A DNA stretch of 20,000 nucleotides. It comes from Prorocentrum cordatum. Lineage: Eukaryota; Sar; Dinophyceae; Prorocentrales; Prorocentraceae. Shown here piece by piece: positions 1 through 8,518 of the stretch. Numbering within the stretch: position 1 is the stretch's first letter; the number at the start of each line of letters is the position of its first letter. A program made the translations under genes and the position numbers. Below the pieces are notes generated by a model, which was not told the origin of the DNA, ran no database searches, and saw only the letters and a list, made by a program, of their open reading frames with translations. The stretch covers positions 370,116-390,115 of the forward strand of contig CAUYUJ010014273.1 of the NCBI GenBank assembly GCA_963575745.1. Reading direction: 5' to 3'.

Positions 1-138
1 ACGGGGCCCCATGACAGTCGAGGAGCGATTCGGGATGAAGGGCCGGTCCCAGGGTAGGGGTCGCGTGTGAGGGGCACGCGTCCGACGGGGACGCGCATCG
101 ACGGGGACCTGGAGTCCGAATCTTTCACCCCCTGACAG

Positions 139-140
139 TC

Positions 141-175
<35 letters not shown>

Positions 176-240
176 CTCTTCTTCCTCCTCCTCCTCTTCC
201 TCCTCCTCCTCGTGATCCGCACGACCTCCTCCTCCTCATC
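139..240 (+). repeat. TCC/CTT pyrimidine tract
   Basis: Positions 139-211 are an uninterrupted run of C and T built from TCC and CTT triplets. A short mixed spacer follows, then a second TCC run at about 225-237. The purine strand reads GGA/GAA. It may be a plain microsatellite, but it lies directly upstream of a coding-like segment, and similar same-strand tracts recur in the window, so it could also serve as the pyrimidine tract of a splice acceptor. Confidence 0.95.
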
Positions 241-404
241 CGCGTGATCGCTCTCCTGGTCACCATGCCCTCCTGGAGGCCTCTCCGGAGGGAGCCTCAA
301 AGGCCTCCTGGGCTGTGGAGCCGGTGTCGCACTGGAAGGAGCGGCGGCGGCCGCACCCCGTTAAGGACATGCGCGAGCATTTGCGGAAGTCCCCGGAGTT
401 GTGA
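216..404 (+). CDS. candidate 3'-terminal exon, unknown protein
   Basis: The frame is open from 216 and ends at TGA 402-404. Its last 30 codons are strongly biased, 27 ending in G or C, and read like an ordinary charged protein tail (WAVEPVSHWKERRRPHPVKD, then MREHLRKSPEL). The other two frames lack this look. No start is evident, so I read it as the last exon of a gene entering from the left. A short frame at 11-53 (MTVEERFGMKGRSQ) followed by a GT at 54-55 could be the preceding exon; an acceptor AG ending at 294 would keep the frame, but that joining is speculative. DNA after 404 becomes AT-richer, as expected of a 3' untranslated region. I do not recognise the family. Confidence 0.35.
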   Translation, partial: SARPPPPHPRDRSPGHHALLEASPEGASKASWAVEPVSHWKERRRPHPVKDMREHLRKSPEL

Positions 405-1135
405 TGTTTCAACCGACTTTAGCTCAGTATCGCTTATCCCTATCGAAACCCCCACCAAATAACCCTCCGAATTGGGGATACACCTCTCGAAACCCGAAGA
501 GAACGGCCTATATCCCCATCCAGCCCATTTCCGTTGTTAAGCGTCGGTGGTTTAATTTTCATCGGTCGGGTTTTTGGGCCCCAACATTATTTTCGCCAGC
601 TTCGAGATTCACAACATATTCCGCCGGCCCTCGCGGCATGCCTGCTTAATTTTGGCCGGCGCCTATGAACGCATTGAGCATGGACCGTTTCGTCATATTT
701 TTGTTCGTCTTTGGGCTCTTGAGCTCCTGAGGGCAGTCTTGGGGGTCGCACGGGCCTTCGTGAAACCATCTTACAAATTAAAGCCCCTGGACAGCACGTT
801 GCGGACCCAAGAGGGCCGTAAGCTAGCCCCACGTCGGTCTAAGAAAATTCCATGCTCGGATCAAGACGGCACAACGACGGCCCCAAGAGATCTTTCAGAC
901 GACCCCGAAGGCCCCAAAAGAGCCCCATGCCTGCCCAGGAGAGCCCATGACGGCTCCAGAGAACCCCAAGGAATCTTTTGGAGAGCACCGATAGGGCCCA
1001 CATGAGGTCCATGTGGCCCTTCGACAGGTGAATGGGAAAATGTGTCACATTTGACTTCAATCGCCTTTGTCGTAACACACATCACGACCATCCCCGTCGC
1101 CCGCCTCATGTTCATAATTGTCGCCATCATCGCCG
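405..1135. other. no gene seen
   Basis: Mixed-composition DNA, AT-richer at 405-700, with no codon-biased open frame. Frames here are short and overlap on both strands. The motif TAATTTT with nearby CGCC or GGCC occurs around 590 and 640 and again, as two copies of ATAATTTTCGCC, around 1635 and 1697. This suggests a decayed dispersed repeat, but it is too weak to define. Confidence 0.6.
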
Positions 1136-1371
1136 CGACCATCTATCACAATCATCATCATCATTACCGTTGCCGACAGTATTAGCAAGTACCGTATGAT
1201 AGTTACCATTAGTATCATCATCGCAATCGCATGCACCGTGATCATACAAAAAAGAACAGCACAGCCACATGACATCACTATCATCAGCAGTATTAGCAAC
1301 ATCATCATCATCGCCAGCATCATCATTATCAGCATCAGCATCATCATCATCATCATCGTCATCGTCATCAC

Positions 1372-1419
<48 letters not shown>

Positions 1420-1482
1420 ATCAGTACCGTCGTCGTCACCATCATCACATAACATCACAATCGTCATCATCTGTACCGTAAT
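1136..1482. repeat. ATC/ATT trinucleotide microsatellite
   Basis: A long imperfect trinucleotide zone whose core, 1372-1419, is sixteen perfect CAT units. The flanks are interrupted by ATT, GCC, GTC and ACC triplets, showing decay outward from the core. Long poly-Ile, poly-Ser and poly-Met frames arise here purely from the repeat and are not genes. Confidence 0.97.
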
Positions 1483-2016
1483 CGTATGCATTGTAATAGC
1501 AACCACCCGTGTTCGGCACAGGTACTTCCGGGCGCCATCGTCCCCAACATCGCTTCATCTCGTTCACCATCAGCACGAGCATGATCACACTGATCATCCC
1601 CATCCGCATCATCAGCCACGGTCTCAAAATATTGAATAATTTTCGCCTGCCGTTGGGCGTCGCATTTTTCGCCGGCCTGACAATCTGGCCCTGGGATAAT
1701 TTTCGCCGGCGTGGCACCCCACACGACGTTTCCCCCCCCCCCCCCACGTTTAATAACGGAATTCGAGCAGGGGGGTAAATCGGCCAGTGGGGCCCAGGCC
1801 TCGCCGCTGGGGATGGGGATCGGATGAACGATATTCATTAGTCTCGATCACCAGAAAGAATTTCGAACACCAAGAAAGGACCGAACCCCTAGGGTTTTTC
1901 ACGTGTCGGGCCCTGGGCGACGCTCGTCCGACACTGTTTTTTCTACACTCTGTCGACACTTCCGGGGGCTCGAAAGTACTTCTGGGAGGTGGTCCTCAAG
2001 TGCGATGGGAGCCACA
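1483..2016. other. no gene seen; includes a 14-C run
   Basis: No codon-biased frame stands out. Positions 1732-1745 are fourteen consecutive C. The rest is unremarkable and I cannot assign a function. Confidence 0.6.
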
Positions 2017-2192
2017 GAACTTCAGGAGGGGACAAAAACACACAGACACAATTAATCGTCGATCCCAAAGAAAATATGGGAAAATATGGGAAGAGGGGGG
2101 GAAGACAAAAACCCAGAAAATATGGGAAAATATGGGGAATCTTTTTAGTTGTGTATTTATTTGTGTGTTCCAGGGCCCCTTCAGAACTCTGG
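2017..2192 (+). repeat. dispersed repeat R1, copy 1
   Basis: This segment shares an ordered series of blocks with 19482-19656 in the same orientation: an AC-rich start (ACACACAGACACAAT), several AAAATATGGGA units, a G run followed by AAGAC, the block TGTGTATTTATTTGTGTGT, and a shared ending (CCAGGGCC, then CTTCAG). Divergence between copies is substantial but the order is kept. No open frame is conserved between the copies. It is an old interspersed element of unknown class. Confidence 0.85.
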
Positions 2193-2694
2193 AGGCCTGC
2201 CGAGGTGCCCGGGGACCTCCAGAGGCCCCGGCCCTGGCCTTCGATCCGCAAGCAGGCGAGCCAAGGCCATGCACCCAGGATGGAGCGTCGGCAAAGTCGA
2301 GACTGCGGCGTTGGCAACCGAGTGGGGCCATGTGTGGGCACACGTCGAAGAGTCTGGCTACCTGGGGGGGGAGGAAGGACGAGGAAGAGGGGAGACGATG
2401 TTGGAATTACAGCCCGCTGTGTGCTCAGAGGTATTGCGGCATCTGGTGCACTTCAGAGGCCCAGTGGTGCCGTGGCCGACCCTCGATCGGGCGGTCTGTA
2501 ACTGGAGGGGCGGTAGAGATGGGGGGATAAGGAGATGTGCAGTTCTGAGGGGCCCTACGGGAGGACCTGGGGCAAAAAAAACGCAGGAAAGTGTATGGGT
2601 GTATGTGTCTTCCCCCCCCTCCTTGATCGCCCACGCAGGGCGCAACGCCCAATTCGATCTCTGACGCTCAGGCAGGCCTGGGATGGAGATGAAG
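2193..2694. other. no gene seen
   Basis: GC-rich DNA with overlapping open frames on both strands, none with a protein-like composition or convincing codon bias. A run of A at about 2574-2581 and of C at about 2612-2619 are the only simple-sequence features. Confidence 0.55.
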
Positions 2695-2734
2695 CGCTCA
2701 AGAGCGTTCCAGAACGCCCTCAGAGAGCTCCAGT
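2695..2734. repeat. decayed copy of the 6385 palindrome
   Basis: Forty bases resemble the left two-thirds of the near-palindrome at 6385-6437, sharing AGAGCGTTC, GAACGC and CTCC blocks with scattered changes. It abuts the start of R2 copy 1. Confidence 0.65.
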
Positions 2735-2914
2735 ACAGTCGGGGCGCTGAAGAAGGAACCCGTTTCGCTGGGGAGGGGCTCGGTGTTCCTTCATTGTTTC
2801 ACAGCTTGTCTCAGGTTTTCTTCATGTTCTCGATGGGAAATCGAAGTTTAACTTATGGAGAAAAGGGGCCCCGTTCCTTACTTATCGTTCTTTGGGTCAA
2901 CGCCCCGGCTGTAC
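2735..2914 (+). repeat. dispersed repeat R2, copy 1
   Basis: The segment aligns with 13070-13249 in the same orientation. Shared blocks in order are ACAGTCGGGG, GAGGGGCTC, TGTTTCACAGCTTG, TTTTC followed by a GGGTAATCGA-like block, AAAAGGGGCC, CGTTCC and GTCAACGCCCC. Both copies are non-coding in every frame. The shared family is clear; its class is unknown. Confidence 0.85.
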
Positions 2915-3178
2915 GCTGTAGAGAGCGACGGCCGCGTCGCACGATACAGGGAGACGCTTTCAAGGAGTCTGGGGAGTGTGCAAGCTCGAGGAAGGAGTTC
3001 CAATGGACACCCCAGAGAGCTTCGAAGGAGCTGCGGGGAGGCCCCCGGCACGCATGTTGGGAACGAGCGGGACAATGCGTGCTGGAATACGTTGCCGGCT
3101 CAAGGAAGTTGCCGCGGCGCCGGGAAGAGTTCCGGGGAAACCTTGCGCTGCCAGCTTCAAATCTCGACAGGCGCGTTC

Positions 3179-3302
3179 CACTACTCGCAAAGTAACAACT
3201 CTCAAATGGCCTGGATTCCCCGCGGGGGATCTAAGACAAATTGCATCAAATCAGACAGGTGTTTTTTTCGGACGTTTGCGAGTATGCACTTTGCGAGTAG
3301 TG
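3179..3302. repeat. 15-bp perfect inverted repeat
   Basis: CACTACTCGCAAAGT at 3179-3193 is the exact reverse complement of 3288-3302, with a 94-nt spacer. The spacer holds an almost palindromic GATTCCCCGCGGGGGATC near 3213. It could be a small foldback element or a transcript hairpin. Confidence 0.85.
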
Positions 3303-3928
3303 CAACGCTCGGCGAAAATCTGAAACCCCCTTTGCTCTCAGAGAGCTGTGCTGGAGCTGCGTTGCTATCCTCGTCCGATTGTATGCCCGCCTCGGCGCTC
3401 GGCGAGTTCGCCCTGGCCCTCTGGAGGTCCGGCGCCGCCCGTGCGCGCCTTCTCCCGAGGCTTAGTTCGGGCCTGTCCCCCTGCAGGGAGATTTGTTGTG
3501 AGAAAAAACTACCCCCGGGCCCCCCAAATGCCCCCCAAATGGTCAAAAGCAGCCAAGAAATCGTCACCATATTATTTTTGACTATTCTCCTCCTGTATGG
3601 AGGGACTGGCCCGTCTTAACCCGAGGCCTGTTCTGGCGCCCCCCGTTTCGGGACCCCCCCCCCCCTCATCGAGAATCAAGGAACCCTTAACCCTAATAGC
3701 ACAGTGAAAGCGTGGCCTCACTCAGGTCCCCGTTTCCTGCATTAGGGATGATCCTCGGGGCGGTGTTTGGGTCGATACATCTGCAAAAAAAACTGTCCCT
3801 AATGTGACTGGCCCTCCGAACTCTAGACCTCCCAGATGGGGTTGGAGTATACGGGGTCGGTGGATCGCGCCGCATCGCCGATGCATCGAGGAAGGGGGGT
3901 GAGACGTTTGGGGCCCGCGCGTCGGATG
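3303..3928. other. no gene seen; includes a 12-C run
   Basis: No credible coding segment. Positions 3654-3665 are twelve consecutive C. CCCTTAACCCTAAT near 3686 vaguely resembles telomeric repeat units, but there are only two degenerate units. Confidence 0.55.
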
Positions 3929-3980
3929 TGTGTGTGTGTGCCTGTGTGTATGTGCCTGTTTGTCTGTCTGTCTGTTTGTG

Positions 3981-4051
<71 letters not shown>

Positions 4052-4242
4052 GTGTCTGTCTGTCTGTCTGCCTGCCTGTCTGTCAGTCTGTTTGTCTGTT
4101 TTTCTGTCTGGCTGTCTGTCTGTGTGTCTGTGTCTGTCTGTGTCTGTGTCTGTTTGTCTGTCTGTCTTGCTGTCTGTTTGCGTGAGTGTGCCAGTGTCTG
4201 TGTCTTTGTCAGTGTTTGTGTCTGTGTCTGTGTGTGTGTGTC
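3929..4242. repeat. TGTC/TG microsatellite block 1
   Basis: A 300-bp array dominated by TGTC tetramers, with a pure run at about 3981-4046 and interspersed TTTG, TGTG and TGCC variants. It grades into TGTGTC and TG toward its end. Cys/Val/Ser-rich open frames across it are repeat artefacts. Confidence 0.97.
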
Positions 4243-4460
4243 CCGCGACGCCGCCCCTGCGCCGCTGTCAGGGTATGCCCCGCAGTGTGGCCGCCCCGCG
4301 TGATCCCCGCGGCGCCGCCGCGTGAGAGCGCCGTCCTTCCTTTCCTCCTCTCCGCGGCCGCCCTCTTCAGGCCCCGCCCCTTTCTTGCATGCGGGACAAT
4401 GCGCACAGCCGTAGCCCTGGTTGCTCGCGAGAGGATCGCGTCTGCCGCGCCGCGACGGAA
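4243..4460. other. unique GC-rich island between TG blocks
   Basis: About 220 bp of non-repetitive, CpG-rich DNA separating two TG-type microsatellites. It contains a pyrimidine-rich stretch near 4330-4385. No frame is convincing as coding. Confidence 0.6.
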
Positions 4461-4688
4461 AAATGTGCGTCTGCGTGTTTATGTATGTGTTTGTGTGTTT
4501 GTGTGTGCGTTTGTATGTATGTCTCTGTGTGTGTGTGTGTGGTGGGGGGGGGCGTTCGTGCGTGCGTGCGTGCGCGCTTGCATGCGCAAGCGCGCGTGCG
4601 TGCGCGCGTGCGTTCGTGTGTACGCGTGTGTGTGTGTGTGGTGTGTGTGCGTGTGTGTGGTGTGTGTGTGTGTGTCAGTGTGTCTATG

Positions 4689-4739
<51 letters not shown>

Positions 4740-5181
4740 ATGTCTGTCTATATGAATGTCTGTTTTTCTGTTTGTCCGTCTGTGTGTCTGTCTGTCTGGC
4801 TGTCTGTCTGTCTGTGTGTCTGTATGCCTGTGTGTCTGTGTGTCTATGTGTTTGTGTGTGCTGTTTGTCTGTCTGTGTGTTGGGTGTGGTGTGGGTGTGT
4901 GTGTGTGTTCTTGTGTGCGCGTGTGTGTGTGTGTCTGTGTGTGTGAGTGCGTGAGTGTGAGTGTGAGTGCGTGTGTGTTGTGTGTGTGCGTGCGTGCGTG
5001 CGTGCGTGCGTGTGTGTGTGTGTGTGTGTTTGTGTGTGTGTGTCTGTGTCTGTGTCTGTGTCTGTGTCTGTGTCTGTCTCTGTGTCTGTGCCTGTGTGTC
5101 TGTGTGTCTGTGTGTCTGTGAGTCTGTGTCTGTGTGTGTGCGTGTGCGTGTGCGTGTGCGTGTGCGTGCGTGCGTGCGTGC
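4461..5181. repeat. TG/TGTC/TGCG microsatellite block 2
   Basis: A 720-bp compound microsatellite. It runs from TG through TGCG (about 4558-4620), TG, pure TGTC (about 4689-4738), mixed TG, CGTG (about 4988-5012), TGTGTC hexamers (about 5037-5080) and finally GTGTGC/GTGC. Alternating purine-pyrimidine runs of this length can adopt Z-DNA. At 4572-4595 ten-base arms GCGCGCTTGC and GCAAGCGCGC flank a 4-nt loop. Confidence 0.97.
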
Positions 5182-5349
5182 ATGATCTGGCCCCAGCACG
5201 CCAGCGAGACCCGCGCCGAGACCCCAGCCAAGAACGGACGCTGGCCCCCCTGCAGGCGGCGCCGCCGATGCGTCGGCCAAACCCCTGCCGCACCCCGGCC
5301 CCCAAGTCGACGAACCAACACAGCAGGGTCACCGGGGGCGACCAGGAGT

Positions 5350-5716
5350 GGGGGGGGTTATCATGGCGGGGGGCATGATACCCCCCCTGGTTTCATGGCG
5401 CCTGTTCTTTTTCATTGCGTCCCCGTCCGCCCCTGCGAAGGGGGTGTTTGTTAAAGGGGTGGATGCTAAAGGCGCGTTTTCACTGATACCTTCGAAACTT
5501 CGGTTTGCCGCGCGCAAGTGCGAGGTACCCCCCCGCCCAGAGTTGTGATGGTGCATCGACGGCTCTGTCCTCTCTCGATATATCGCGCACTGGTGCGAGG
5601 GAAATACCCTGTCGCCCTGTACTCTCTCGTGGAGGCCCCTCAGCGCTAACCCCCCGTTTACCAGCACCCCGTTTGCAGGGGTCTGGCCCTGGACCGCGCA
5701 CGTGCCGCTGGCCATG
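5350..5716 (+). repeat. dispersed repeat R3, copy 1
   Basis: Two blocks are shared in the same order and orientation with 13571-13689. The first is the hairpin region plus TTTCATGGCGCCT, TTCTT and TTTCA (to about 5416). The second is GGCCCTGG followed by CCGCGCAC, TGCCGC and CATG (5685-5716). The spacing between blocks is far larger here, so this copy carries an insertion or the other a deletion. Apart from these blocks, 5388-5769 holds no gene I can support. Confidence 0.65.
5351..5387. repeat. perfect-stem hairpin within R3 copy 1
   Basis: Seven G then TATCATG (5359-5365) pair with CATGATA (5374-5380) then seven C, around an 8-nt loop, with one bulged T at 5358. An imperfect version of the hairpin occurs in the related sequence at 13584-13609. 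Confidence 0.85.
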
Positions 5717-5769
5717 ATCTGCACCACTCCCTCTCGGGCGCCCCCCACGTGGGCGCCCCCCCATTGGAC

Positions 5770-5890
5770 CTGGCATCGCTCGGACGTGTGAATTTTTCCT
5801 TCGGCGAGGAGCATCCTTGATCATTTCGCGAAAAATCCACGCACGAAACCGAACAAAAACACAGGGAATGGACGTCCGAGCGATGGCCAG
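5770..5890. mobile_element. MITE-like element, intact copy
   Basis: A 121-bp element bounded by terminal inverted repeats: CTGGCATCGCTCGGACGT at 5770-5787 against 5872-5890, whose reverse complement differs only by one extra C. The interior is short, AT-richer than its surroundings and non-coding. The same left end and interior occur at 16944-17036 and the same right end at 19099-19137, so this is a family. No target-site duplication is certain. The length, TIRs and absence of coding capacity fit a non-autonomous DNA transposon. Confidence 0.7.
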
Positions 5891-6045
5891 TGGAGGCCCC
5901 CGACTACAGGGTCAGGCGATGGACCTCAATGCCATGTCCGATGCAACAACATTTCCAACGTCGGGCGCAGGCACAGCCGGCCTCCAGAGGGCCTCGCGGG
6001 ACCAATCGTCGCCTCGAAAAGCGGCGCGGCGACGGCGGCCGGCCC

Positions 6046-6290
6046 CGCCAAGCCCTACTCGTTTGGCGTTTCCTCCTCCGCGACCACCTCGACATTCCCC
6101 CGCCCGAGATCCTTCAGGCGGACGAGGCCCGCGCCGCAGGCCGGCCCTTCCTCGCGGTTTTCCTGCACCGCCTCCTCGACACCTGGCGACGGCGGAGGCG
6201 ACCCAGGGCGCGTGGCGGATCAGCCTGGAGATTGCTCTCGCGCGGGCAGTCCCGCGGAGCCTGACTCCGTGGACGCGGCCAGGGGCCCCT
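6046..6290 (+). pseudogene. coding-like remnant with a frame change
   Basis: At 6046-6189 one frame reads as a plausible folded segment (VWRFLLRDHLDIPPPEILQA, then DEARAAGRPFLAVFLHRLL) with mostly C/G-ending codons. From about 6183 coding-like character moves to another frame (ATAEATQGAWRISLEIALAR). A frameshift in an old coding sequence, or an exon boundary without a clear splice signal, would explain this. The pattern IP.x.IL.xDEA.x.AGRP faintly recalls the end of a calponin-homology domain; I regard that as a guess. The local base composition alone raises third-position GC, so the call is weak. Confidence 0.25.
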
Positions 6291-6384
6291 GTAAAACGAC
6301 ACGAAGATCGGGACAAAATCGGATCGGGACAACTCGAAATCTCTGAGAATCGGCGGGTTTGGAGGATGTATTGGGCGCCGCGGC

Positions 6385-6437
6385 CGCTCCAGAGCGTTCT
6401 GGAACGCTCTGAGAGCGCTCCGGAACGCTCTGGAGCG
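6385..6437. repeat. 53-bp near-perfect palindrome
   Basis: The arms 6385-6410 and 6412-6437 are reverse complements at 24 of 26 positions around one central G. The outer 15 bases (CGCTCCAGAGCGTTC and its complement) match perfectly. Each arm itself contains a smaller palindrome, AGAGCGTTC-TG-GAACGCTCT in the left one. The TTCTGGAA core resembles the heat-shock element layout TTCnnGAA. A decayed relative lies at 2695-2734. Confidence 0.92.
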
Positions 6438-6484
6438 ATTTATCCCGATCCTAGCCCTGTTTTACCCTGCGTCCGTCCTCGCCA

Positions 6485-6685
6485 TTGTCACCGGGCGGGC
6501 GCACCGACCCCGCGGTCTTCCGCCTTCCTGGCGGCGGACCCGAGGCCCGCGGGGACACAGGAGCCGGCGACGCTCCACTGCAGGCCGACCCCTTCGCTGA
6601 GATCGCACGGGCGCCCATCCAGGACCCCCAGCAGCGCGCTCAAGCTCAAGTCATCGACGCCCTTGTGCAGCTCGGTCTTCGCTAA
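6485..6685 (+). CDS. candidate C-terminal coding segment
   Basis: A 66-codon frame ends at TAA 6683-6685. Its last 33 residues have protein-like composition (DPFAEIARAPIQDPQQRAQ, then AQVIDALVQLGLR), mostly with C/G-ending codons. CACTGCAG at about 6576-6583 could act as an acceptor for an exon starting at 6584. The opposite strand is also open across this interval (6488-6955), and a GC-rich context makes codon bias on both strands similar, so the strand is uncertain. The family is unknown. Confidence 0.25.
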   Translation: MSPGGRTDPAVFRLPGGGPEARGDTGAGDAPLQADPFAEIARAPIQDPQQRAQAQVIDALVQLGLR

Positions 6686-6715
6686 GCCAGACTCTGGCGC
6701 GCTCTCCTCCGCAGG

Positions 6716-7150
6716 ATGGTCGTAGTGCAGGGTGGCCCACATTGCTGCTCGGGCATGGATCTCGCCTCCTTGCTCGGCCGCGCTTTCTGCTACAAGACAC
6801 GCCAAGACGGCAGGACGGCGCGCTTCGTCTCTGCCGCCGTGCGGCCCCACGGGCACGAGACGACGTCTGCTTTCCCCGTGCCAGGACCCCTGCAAACGCC
6901 TCCACGACGTCAGGCAGCACATCAGGTGCCCCGACATGCGGAGGGCCTCGTCCACTCCGCTCCCATGGGCCGTCCTGTCTACGACGCGGACCCGTGACTA
7001 CTGGAGCCGAAGTGCACGCTGGCTTTGGCAGACGGTTTTTGACCCCTGGCATCTCCAAGGCCGGCGCCAGATGACCGCCGAGCAGCGCCGCGACTCGGCG
7101 CAGCGTCTCCTCAGAGAGCAGTCCAAAGCAGCCTCCCGCGAACCCATGTG
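6716..7150 (+). pseudogene. possible LINE C-terminal zinc-finger remnant
   Basis: Between 6746 and 6880 the best frame reads MDLASLLGRAFCYKTRQDGR and onward. From about 6879 a different frame holds a C-x3-C-x8-H-x2-C-P pattern (CQDPCKRLHDVRQHIRCPDM, 6879-6938) and stays open to TGA 7148-7150 with a charged tail (MTAEQRRDSAQRLLREQSKA). Cysteine/histidine clusters ending in H..CP are typical of the region after reverse transcriptase in many LINE elements. The frame change implies decay. The minus strand 6488-6955 is an uninterrupted alternative (155 aa), which lowers confidence. Confidence 0.25.
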
Positions 7151-7736
7151 AGGCGCCACCCCCCCAGAGACAGCCTCACTTCTCCCAGCGCGCCAGTGCG
7201 CGGCGGTGGGCAGCCCCCCCGCGCCTTGCCCGCTGGCTGGCGCATGACCCCTCGCTGCCCTGGCGAAGGCGGCGACCCCGACCCGCGCGAGGCACCACGG
7301 GCGCGGCGCGAGGACTTTGCGGGCACCTCTCGCCCCACGAGACCGCCTGATCAGTCGGGCGGCGCCCGAGGGGCGCCACCAGAACCCTCGCCCTGCCGTT
7401 TCGCCCACAGCGGCGGGAGCGCGCCGCTCCAGAGAGCCCACGCCGCCCAGCCAGGTGGCCCTCCGCGGCCTCAGCCACGAGGGGCCCCGCGCCCTGGGGC
7501 CCTCCGGGCGCGGCTCCCCTCGCTCCCGAGCGCGCCCGAGACCCGCGAGCGCCCCGCGGAGCCGGGCGGCCCCGGGCAGCGCGGCGCGCGCGGCCTCCGT
7601 CGCGCGCCGCCGTCGGCCCCGGGCTCCCTCAGCGCCAGGCCGCCCCGCGGGCCGGACCGGGCCGGGCCCGACCCAGCCCGGAGGGGCACTCGGGCTCTGC
7701 GGGCGCCCCGCCCCACCGCCCGGAGACCGAGCCGCC
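7151..7736. other. very GC-rich, CpG-rich stretch without a clear gene
   Basis: Composition is so C/G-rich that all frames on both strands stay open, giving Arg/Pro/Ala/Gly-rich translations. I see no protein-like segment. It may be the upstream untranslated or promoter-proximal region of the frame starting at 7737. Confidence 0.5.
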
Positions 7737-8390
7737 ATGCGCCGCGCCCCCGCTTCCCAGGCGGCAGTCGTGCTGGCCGCCGATCTCACTCACGCCGATG
7801 TCGTCGACGCGACATGGCGCGCGTGGGCCAGCCAGAATGCGCCGGCCTCTCTCCCAGCCGCGGGCCAGGGTTCTGTTCTTCCCTGGTCGGCTTTCATCCG
7901 CTCCATCCCTCCTGCGTTTCTCGCCGCCGCTCCTCCCAACGCGACTGGGCTCGCCCCTGGCCCATCCGGCCCGGCTCCCGCCACGGCCTCCTCTCACACG
8001 GCCGGCATCCAGGGAGCAGTCCGGCCGCGGACGGCGGCCGAGGTCCAGATTGAAACCCTCGGGATCGCTTGCCTGCATCCTGCCCTCTTGCCTCTCTTGT
8101 CTCCCTTGCCCCGTCCCCGCTGCCGCCTTCTGCCCGAAAGAGACCCGCGTTTAGCGGAATTACCTACCTACCTACCTACCTACCGCGGCTCCACGCATCG
8201 TGCCACTCAAGCGGGACGTCCGCTTGCGCGGTCAGCTCCCCTCCCCGCCAACCCCGCCCCGTCGGCTATGTCCCTCCTGGCGGCGGCTCGCCTCGTCCTC
8301 GCATGGGACGTCCCGCGGAGGGCAGCGCTGTCCTTCCTCGCCATGCCAGGATGGCCCTGGCCTGTGCAGCTATGGCCGCTTGCGCGGTGA
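7737..8390 (+). CDS. candidate first exon or short gene, unknown protein
   Basis: ATG 7737 sits in an excellent eukaryotic start context (GAGCCGCCATGC). The frame gives 217 residues to the stop at 8388-8390. The first 100 or so residues have balanced, protein-like composition (AAVVLAADLTHADVVDATWR, then PWSAFIRSIPPAFLAAAPP), unlike the Arg/Pro-rich shadow frames. The frame also extends upstream without a stop to 7317, so the start was chosen on context and on the change in composition. Beyond about 8040 it turns low-complexity and passes through a TACC microsatellite. A pyrimidine-rich stretch ending in AAAG near 8144 may be a splice acceptor, so the true exon may end earlier. No family is recognised. 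Confidence 0.35.
   Translation: MRRAPASQAAVVLAADLTHADVVDATWRAWASQNAPASLPAAGQGSVLPWSAFIRSIPPAFLAAAPPNATGLAPGPSGPAPATASSHTAGIQGAVRPRTAAEVQIETLGIACLHPALLPLLSPLPRPRCRLLPERDPRLAELPTYLPTYRGSTHRATQAGRPLARSAPLPANPAPSAMSLLAAARLVLAWDVPRRAALSFLAMPGWPWPVQLWPLAR
8161..8184. repeat. (TACC)6 microsatellite
   Basis: Six perfect TACC units, the only tetramer run of this motif in the window. Confidence 0.97.
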
Positions 8391-8485
8391 TCCAAAGCGG
8401 TCGCCCGTGAGGGCCCGCTGCCGCGCGCTCGCTCGTTTGCTTGGATGTTCTCCGCCTTGTCACCGCGCGCGAGGCCGCTACCGCC

Positions 8486-8490
<5 letters not shown>

Positions 8491-8518
<28 letters not shown>

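Noticed and set aside
1136-1482. Poly-Ile, poly-Ser and poly-Met frames
   Set aside because: Products of the CAT trinucleotide repeat only.
3684-3699. Telomere-like CCCTTAACCCTAAT
   Set aside because: Two degenerate units in a window full of C runs are not an interstitial telomere.
4409-4429. Second spliced-leader-like site beginning CCGTAGCC
   Set aside because: Only 15 of 21 positions match, a level expected by chance about once in every few windows of this size; the T-rich middle is absent.
3929-5181. Long Cys/Val/Ser-rich plus-strand frames and Thr/His-rich minus-strand frames, up to 280 codons
   Set aside because: They are direct translations of TG and TGTC microsatellites and are open in several frames at once.
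6046-6189. Calponin-homology domain end
   Set aside because: The similarity rests on a few spaced residues recalled from the family; too weak to assign.
7151-7736. Plus- and minus-strand Arg/Pro/Ala-rich frames up to 357 codons
   Set aside because: Extreme GC content removes stop codons from all frames; no protein-like composition before 7737.
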